Origin: Nocardioides pantholopis | Lineage (GTDB): Bacteria; Actinomycetota; Actinomycetes; Propionibacteriales; Nocardioidaceae | Length of the DNA stretch: 64,000 nucleotides | NCBI RefSeq assembly: GCF_003710085.1 | Contig: NZ_CP033324.1 | Location: 2,593,501-2,657,500 of the forward strand | Direction: 5' to 3' | Part shown: one piece after another, positions 60,371 through 64,000 of the stretch | Layout: every line of letters starts with the position of its first letter | Numbering within the stretch: the first letter of the stretch is position 1 | Position numbers and translations under genes: made by a program | The notes under the pieces: generated by a model | Database searches by the model: none | Told to the model about the DNA's origin: nothing | The model's input: the letters and a program-made list of their open reading frames with translations, nothing else

Positions 60371-61192
60371 TCAGCCGGCGTCGGGTGAGCCTCCCGGGCG
60401 CGCCGTGGCCGGGTCGACGACGTTGCCCGGCTCCACCAGGGCGCCCAGCGGCGCCCCCGCGGCCGGGACCCGCGGGCCGGTCTCCAGGTCCAGGACGATG
60501 CAGGTGACGTTGTCGCGTCCACCGGCCGCCAGCGCCGCGGCCACCAGGGCCTCGGCCGCCGCGTCCGCGGCGGGCGTGGCGAGCAGGGCGCCGACGACCT
60601 CGTCGGGCACGAGGTCGGTCAACCCGTCGGAGCACAGCAGCAGCCGGTCCCCCGGTCGGGCGTCGACCGGTGTCACGTCGAGCCCGGGGCCGGCCGGGTC
60701 GCCGTCCACCGAGCGCAGCACCATGTTGCGCCACGGGTGCCGACCGGCCGCCTCCGGAGCCAGCTGGCCGCGCTCCACGAGCCGCTGGACGTAGGTGTGG
60801 TCGGTGGAGATCCGCTCCAGCACTCCCGACCGCAGCAGGTAGGCGCGTGAGTCCCCCACGTGCCCCAGGGCCACCCGGTCGCCGTCGCACACCAGCATCG
60901 TGAGCGTGGTCGCCATCCCGAGCCGCTCGAGGTCGCGCTGGACCGCGAGCTGGACGCCCGCCCGCGCCGCCTCCCAGGCGGCCAGCACGACGTCCTCGGG
61001 CGGGTCCCCCAGGCGGGCCAGCGCGACCTCCGACGCGGCGTACGCCGTGGTCGCGGCCGCGACCTCCCCGGCCGCCGCCCCACCGACGCCGTCGGCGACC
61101 AGGGCGACGTAGGGACCGACGTACCCGGCATCCTCGTTGCCCGGGCGCACCAGGCCCACGTCACTGACTCCGTGTCCCGCGAACCTCAGCAT
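60371..61192 (-). CDS. PP2C-family protein serine/threonine phosphatase
   Basis: A 273-residue phosphatase from ATG 61192, after AGAGGAAG; upstream in-frame ATGs lack a site. All PP2C metal motifs are present: LVRPGNEDAGYVG, VALVADGVGGAAAGEVAA, VALGHVGDSRAYLL, LLLCSDGLTDLVPDE and AGGRDNVTCIVLDLE. It removes phosphates from Ser/Thr, opposing Pkn-type kinases. It has no membrane segment, unlike PstP. The last 30 residues are a Pro/Gly-rich tail. No kinase gene lies beside it. Confidence 0.93.
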   Translation of the reverse strand: MLRFAGHGVSDVGLVRPGNEDAGYVGPYVALVADGVGGAAAGEVAAATTAYAASEVALARLGDPPEDVVLAAWEAARAGVQLAVQRDLERLGMATTLTMLVCDGDRVALGHVGDSRAYLLRSGVLERISTDHTYVQRLVERGQLAPEAAGRHPWRNMVLRSVDGDPAGPGLDVTPVDARPGDRLLLCSDGLTDLVPDEVVGALLATPAADAAAEALVAAALAAGGRDNVTCIVLDLETGPRVPAAGAPLGALVEPGNVVDPATARPGGSPDAG

Positions 61193-61316
61193 GGACTTCC
61201 TCTCCGCACTGCGGTTGAACGCCGCGGTGGTCATGGCCACCAGGCGTCATTCCCCGCGGCGGGCCCGCGCATGCGCGGACCCGCCGCGGGTCCGAACTGC
61301 GGACAGCGCCGCGGGC

Positions 61317-62414
61317 TCAGCCCTGGGAGAGCTTCTTCTCCAGCGCGTCGGCGCGCTCGGCAGCATCGGTGAGCTGCTCGCTGTCGATCGCCATGGTCCG
61401 GTGGAACCAGGTGAGCGCGTCGTTCCCGCGTCCGGCGGACTCCAGGATGTCGGCGTAGGCGTACCGCAGCCGCACCACCCAGGGGTCCCTGCTCTTCGAG
61501 AGCAGCGGCGCGAGCTCGAGCGTGCGCAGCGCGGCGTCGAGCTGGCCCATGTCCCGACGGGCGCCCGCCTCGACGATCGTCATCTCGGCCTTGGCCTCCG
61601 GCGCGAAGTTCGCCACCGACGGGCTCTTGGCCAGCTTGAGCGCCTGCTCGGGGTGACCCAGGGCGCGGTGACAGTCAGCCATGATCGGCAGGTACGCCGT
61701 GGCGCCGTTCATCCGCTTCGCGGCCCGCAGCTCGGCGAGCGCCTCGGCGTAGTGGCCTGCGGCGTACGCCGCCTCGCCGACGGCCTCGCGGACCACGGCG
61801 AGCCGGCCGACGCGGGCCCGTGCGGCGAGGGCGTGCTGGTAGGCCAGCTCGGGGTCCTCGTCGATGTAGAGGCCCGCCGCCACCAGGTGCCGGGCGACGC
61901 GCGCGGCGAGCTTCTCCGGGAGGCCCTTGAGCTGCGCGGCGACGGCACGGTCCAGCTCCTGACCGGAGACTTCAGCGGGCAGGTCCGGACCGTCGTACTT
62001 GGCCTGCTCATCGGACCGGTCCACCTGCTTGTCCGTCGGCCGCTTCCAGTCCCGCTGCCCGCCGGCACGGGGCCCACCAGCGCGGGGCCCACTGCCGCCG
62101 CGACCCGAGGCGGGACGACCGGAGGACGAGCCGCCGCGACCGGCGCCTTGGGGCTTGCCGCCGGCCTCGGACCGGCCTCCGGACTGCGGTCGGCCCTCGG
62201 ACCGGCCTCCGGACTGCGGACGGCCCTCGGACCGACCTCCGGACTGCGGACGGCCGCCCGAGGCGGGCTTGCCACCCGACTGGGGTCGGCCCTCGGACCG
62301 GCCTCCGGACGAGGGGCGACCACTCGAGGCGGGCTTCCCGCCCGCCTGCGGCTTGCCACCACGGCGCGGGGCGCCGGATCCGGTCGGACGCTGGTTGCGA
62401 CGTTGCTCAGCCAC
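61317..62414 (-). CDS. TPR protein with basic, repetitive Gly/Ser/Arg/Pro N-terminus
   Basis: A 365-residue protein from ATG 62414. Residues 1-125 are low complexity and very basic, with the decapeptide GGRSEGRPQS repeated (about 53-83). From about 150 the chain is helical with TPR-like repeats: ELAYQHALAARARVGRLAVV, HYAEALAELRAAKRMNGATA, GHPEQALKLAKSPSV and RGNDALTWFHRTMAID. The N-terminus could bind RNA or other polyanions, and the TPRs a partner protein. The gene lies just after the rRNA operon on the same strand, with a terminator in between. Function unknown. Confidence 0.8.
   Translation of the reverse strand: MAEQRRNQRPTGSGAPRRGGKPQAGGKPASSGRPSSGGRSEGRPQSGGKPASGGRPQSGGRSEGRPQSGGRSEGRPQSGGRSEAGGKPQGAGRGGSSSGRPASGRGGSGPRAGGPRAGGQRDWKRPTDKQVDRSDEQAKYDGPDLPAEVSGQELDRAVAAQLKGLPEKLAARVARHLVAAGLYIDEDPELAYQHALAARARVGRLAVVREAVGEAAYAAGHYAEALAELRAAKRMNGATAYLPIMADCHRALGHPEQALKLAKSPSVANFAPEAKAEMTIVEAGARRDMGQLDAALRTLELAPLLSKSRDPWVVRLRYAYADILESAGRGNDALTWFHRTMAIDSEQLTDAAERADALEKKLSQG
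62166..62258 (-). repeat. 30-bp tandem repeats coding for GGRSEGRPQS
   Basis: The ctcggaccggcctccggact-type unit recurs about every 30 bases within the TPR gene, with small differences between copies. It codes for the decapeptide repeat in the basic N-terminus. Copy number could vary between strains in frame. Confidence 0.75.
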
Positions 62415-62470
62415 GACGATGCTGCTCCCTGCTTGGTTGTGCGATGCACGATGACTGTCTTGAAATACAC

Positions 62471-62499
62471 GTAGAGGGCCACCAGGGGTGGCCCTCTAC
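62471..62499 (-). terminator. rRNA operon terminator
   Basis: gtagagggccacc and ggtggccctctac form a perfect 13-bp stem with a 3-nt loop just past the 5S 3' end. In the direction of transcription (minus) it is followed by a U-containing stretch (gtgtatttcaag). It is a good intrinsic terminator. Confidence 0.85.
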
Positions 62500-62510
62500 G
62501 GAGTGTATGT

Positions 62511-62627
62511 CCGGCGGCGTCCTACTCTCCCACAACCTCTCGGTTGCAGTACCATCGGCGCTGAAAGGCTTAACTTCCGGGTTCGGGATGGGACCGGGTG
62601 TTTCCCTTTCGCTATGGCCGCCGTAAC
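62511..62627 (-). rRNA. rrf: 5S ribosomal RNA
   Basis: On the minus strand: TTACGGCGGCCATAGCG, GGGAAACACCCGGTCCCATC, CCGAACCCGGAAGTTAAGCC, GCCGATGGTACTGC and GAGAGTAGGACGCCGCCGG, all conserved 5S blocks. The two ends pair to form helix I. Length about 117 nt. It is the last gene of the rRNA operon. Confidence 0.96.
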
Positions 62628-62794
62628 TCTTGCGGACACCATCCACCGCGGTGCTCACCGATTCCCGGGGGTGTGTGCACCCGGGTCGGGGTGGTGGGGT
62701 GTCCAAGCCACTATTCACATGTGTTGTACACGTGGTGTGTGTTGGATTGTGGACGCGAGTACGCAGTAGGTCGTTGTCGTTTTTGTAAAGTGAG
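62628..62794 (-). other. 23S-5S internal spacer
   Basis: About 167 bases between the 23S 3' end and the 5S 5' end, with no tRNA gene. Gtg/cac-rich segments (for example tgtgttgtacacgtggtg) could pair and serve as processing stems. Confidence 0.8.

Positions 62795-64000
<1,206 letters not shown>

Overview
The window is one contiguous stretch of very GC-rich actinobacterial chromosome. Gene content and order point to the Nocardioidaceae (Nocardioides-like); this is inferred, because the 16S gene lies outside the window. Supporting signs are the type A RNase P RNA, mycothiol-type arsenate reductase, heme-degrading MhuD, frequent GTG starts, and blocks whose order matches Mycobacterium and Streptomyces (RNase H/phosphatase - zinc ribbon - Nif3; ahpE ... 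DUF3052 - aceE - regulator - fabD - acp - kasA - accD6).

Layout. 1-3.2 kb: the end of a methionine aminopeptidase gene, a von Willebrand A surface protein, a TPR protein and rnpB. 3.3-13 kb is an accessory patch: a permuted papain-fold enzyme, an arsenic resistance locus (arsR-acr3-arsC with a divergent FAD enzyme), a GrpB protein and prfC, mixed with broken genes (frameshifted methyltransferase, HNH endonuclease tail, two dihydrofolate-reductase-family remnants, a broken ORF behind a SoxR/MerR-like promoter, and a possible IS3 scrap). 13-25.5 kb: recQ, a Ycf48-like protein, a ceramidase-family membrane protein, a coupled operon of APC permease, lipoprotein, DUF350 protein and glutathionylspermidine-synthase-like ligase, a DHFR-family enzyme, an unusual thioredoxin-reductase-like flavoprotein, and lysE/lysG. 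25.6-34.6 kb: two tiny membrane proteins, a GAF-PAS-SpoIIE phosphatase, an RNB ribonuclease, YaaA, the RNase H/phosphatase - zinc ribbon - Nif3 block and MhuD.

34.6-48.5 kb is rich in lipid metabolism. It holds two acyl-CoA ligases and a MarR/MFS efflux pair. It also holds a tight four-gene operon coding for a fatty-acyl-CoA-reductase/HAD fusion, a zinc dehydrogenase, a LarA-like protein and a PlsC acyltransferase; I regard this as the best candidate for an undescribed pathway. A potassium-channel gene, tRNA-Val(UAC), ahpE and a DUF3052 gene follow. 48.6-59.1 kb carries aceE and the type II fatty acid synthase operon fasR-fabD-fabH-acpP-fabF-accD6, which joins acetyl-CoA supply to malonyl-CoA formation and chain elongation. 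The FabD here has an extra C-terminal biotinyl/lipoyl-like domain. 59.2-64 kb: a small secreted protein, a DUF3145 protein, a PP2C phosphatase, a TPR protein with a repetitive basic N-terminus, and the 3' end of an rRNA operon (5S and the 3' part of 23S) on the minus strand.

Adjacent co-directional genes are often joined by ATGA, TGATG or even CTGA stop/start overlaps, so translational coupling is a recurring theme. Long perfect hairpins separate convergent genes.
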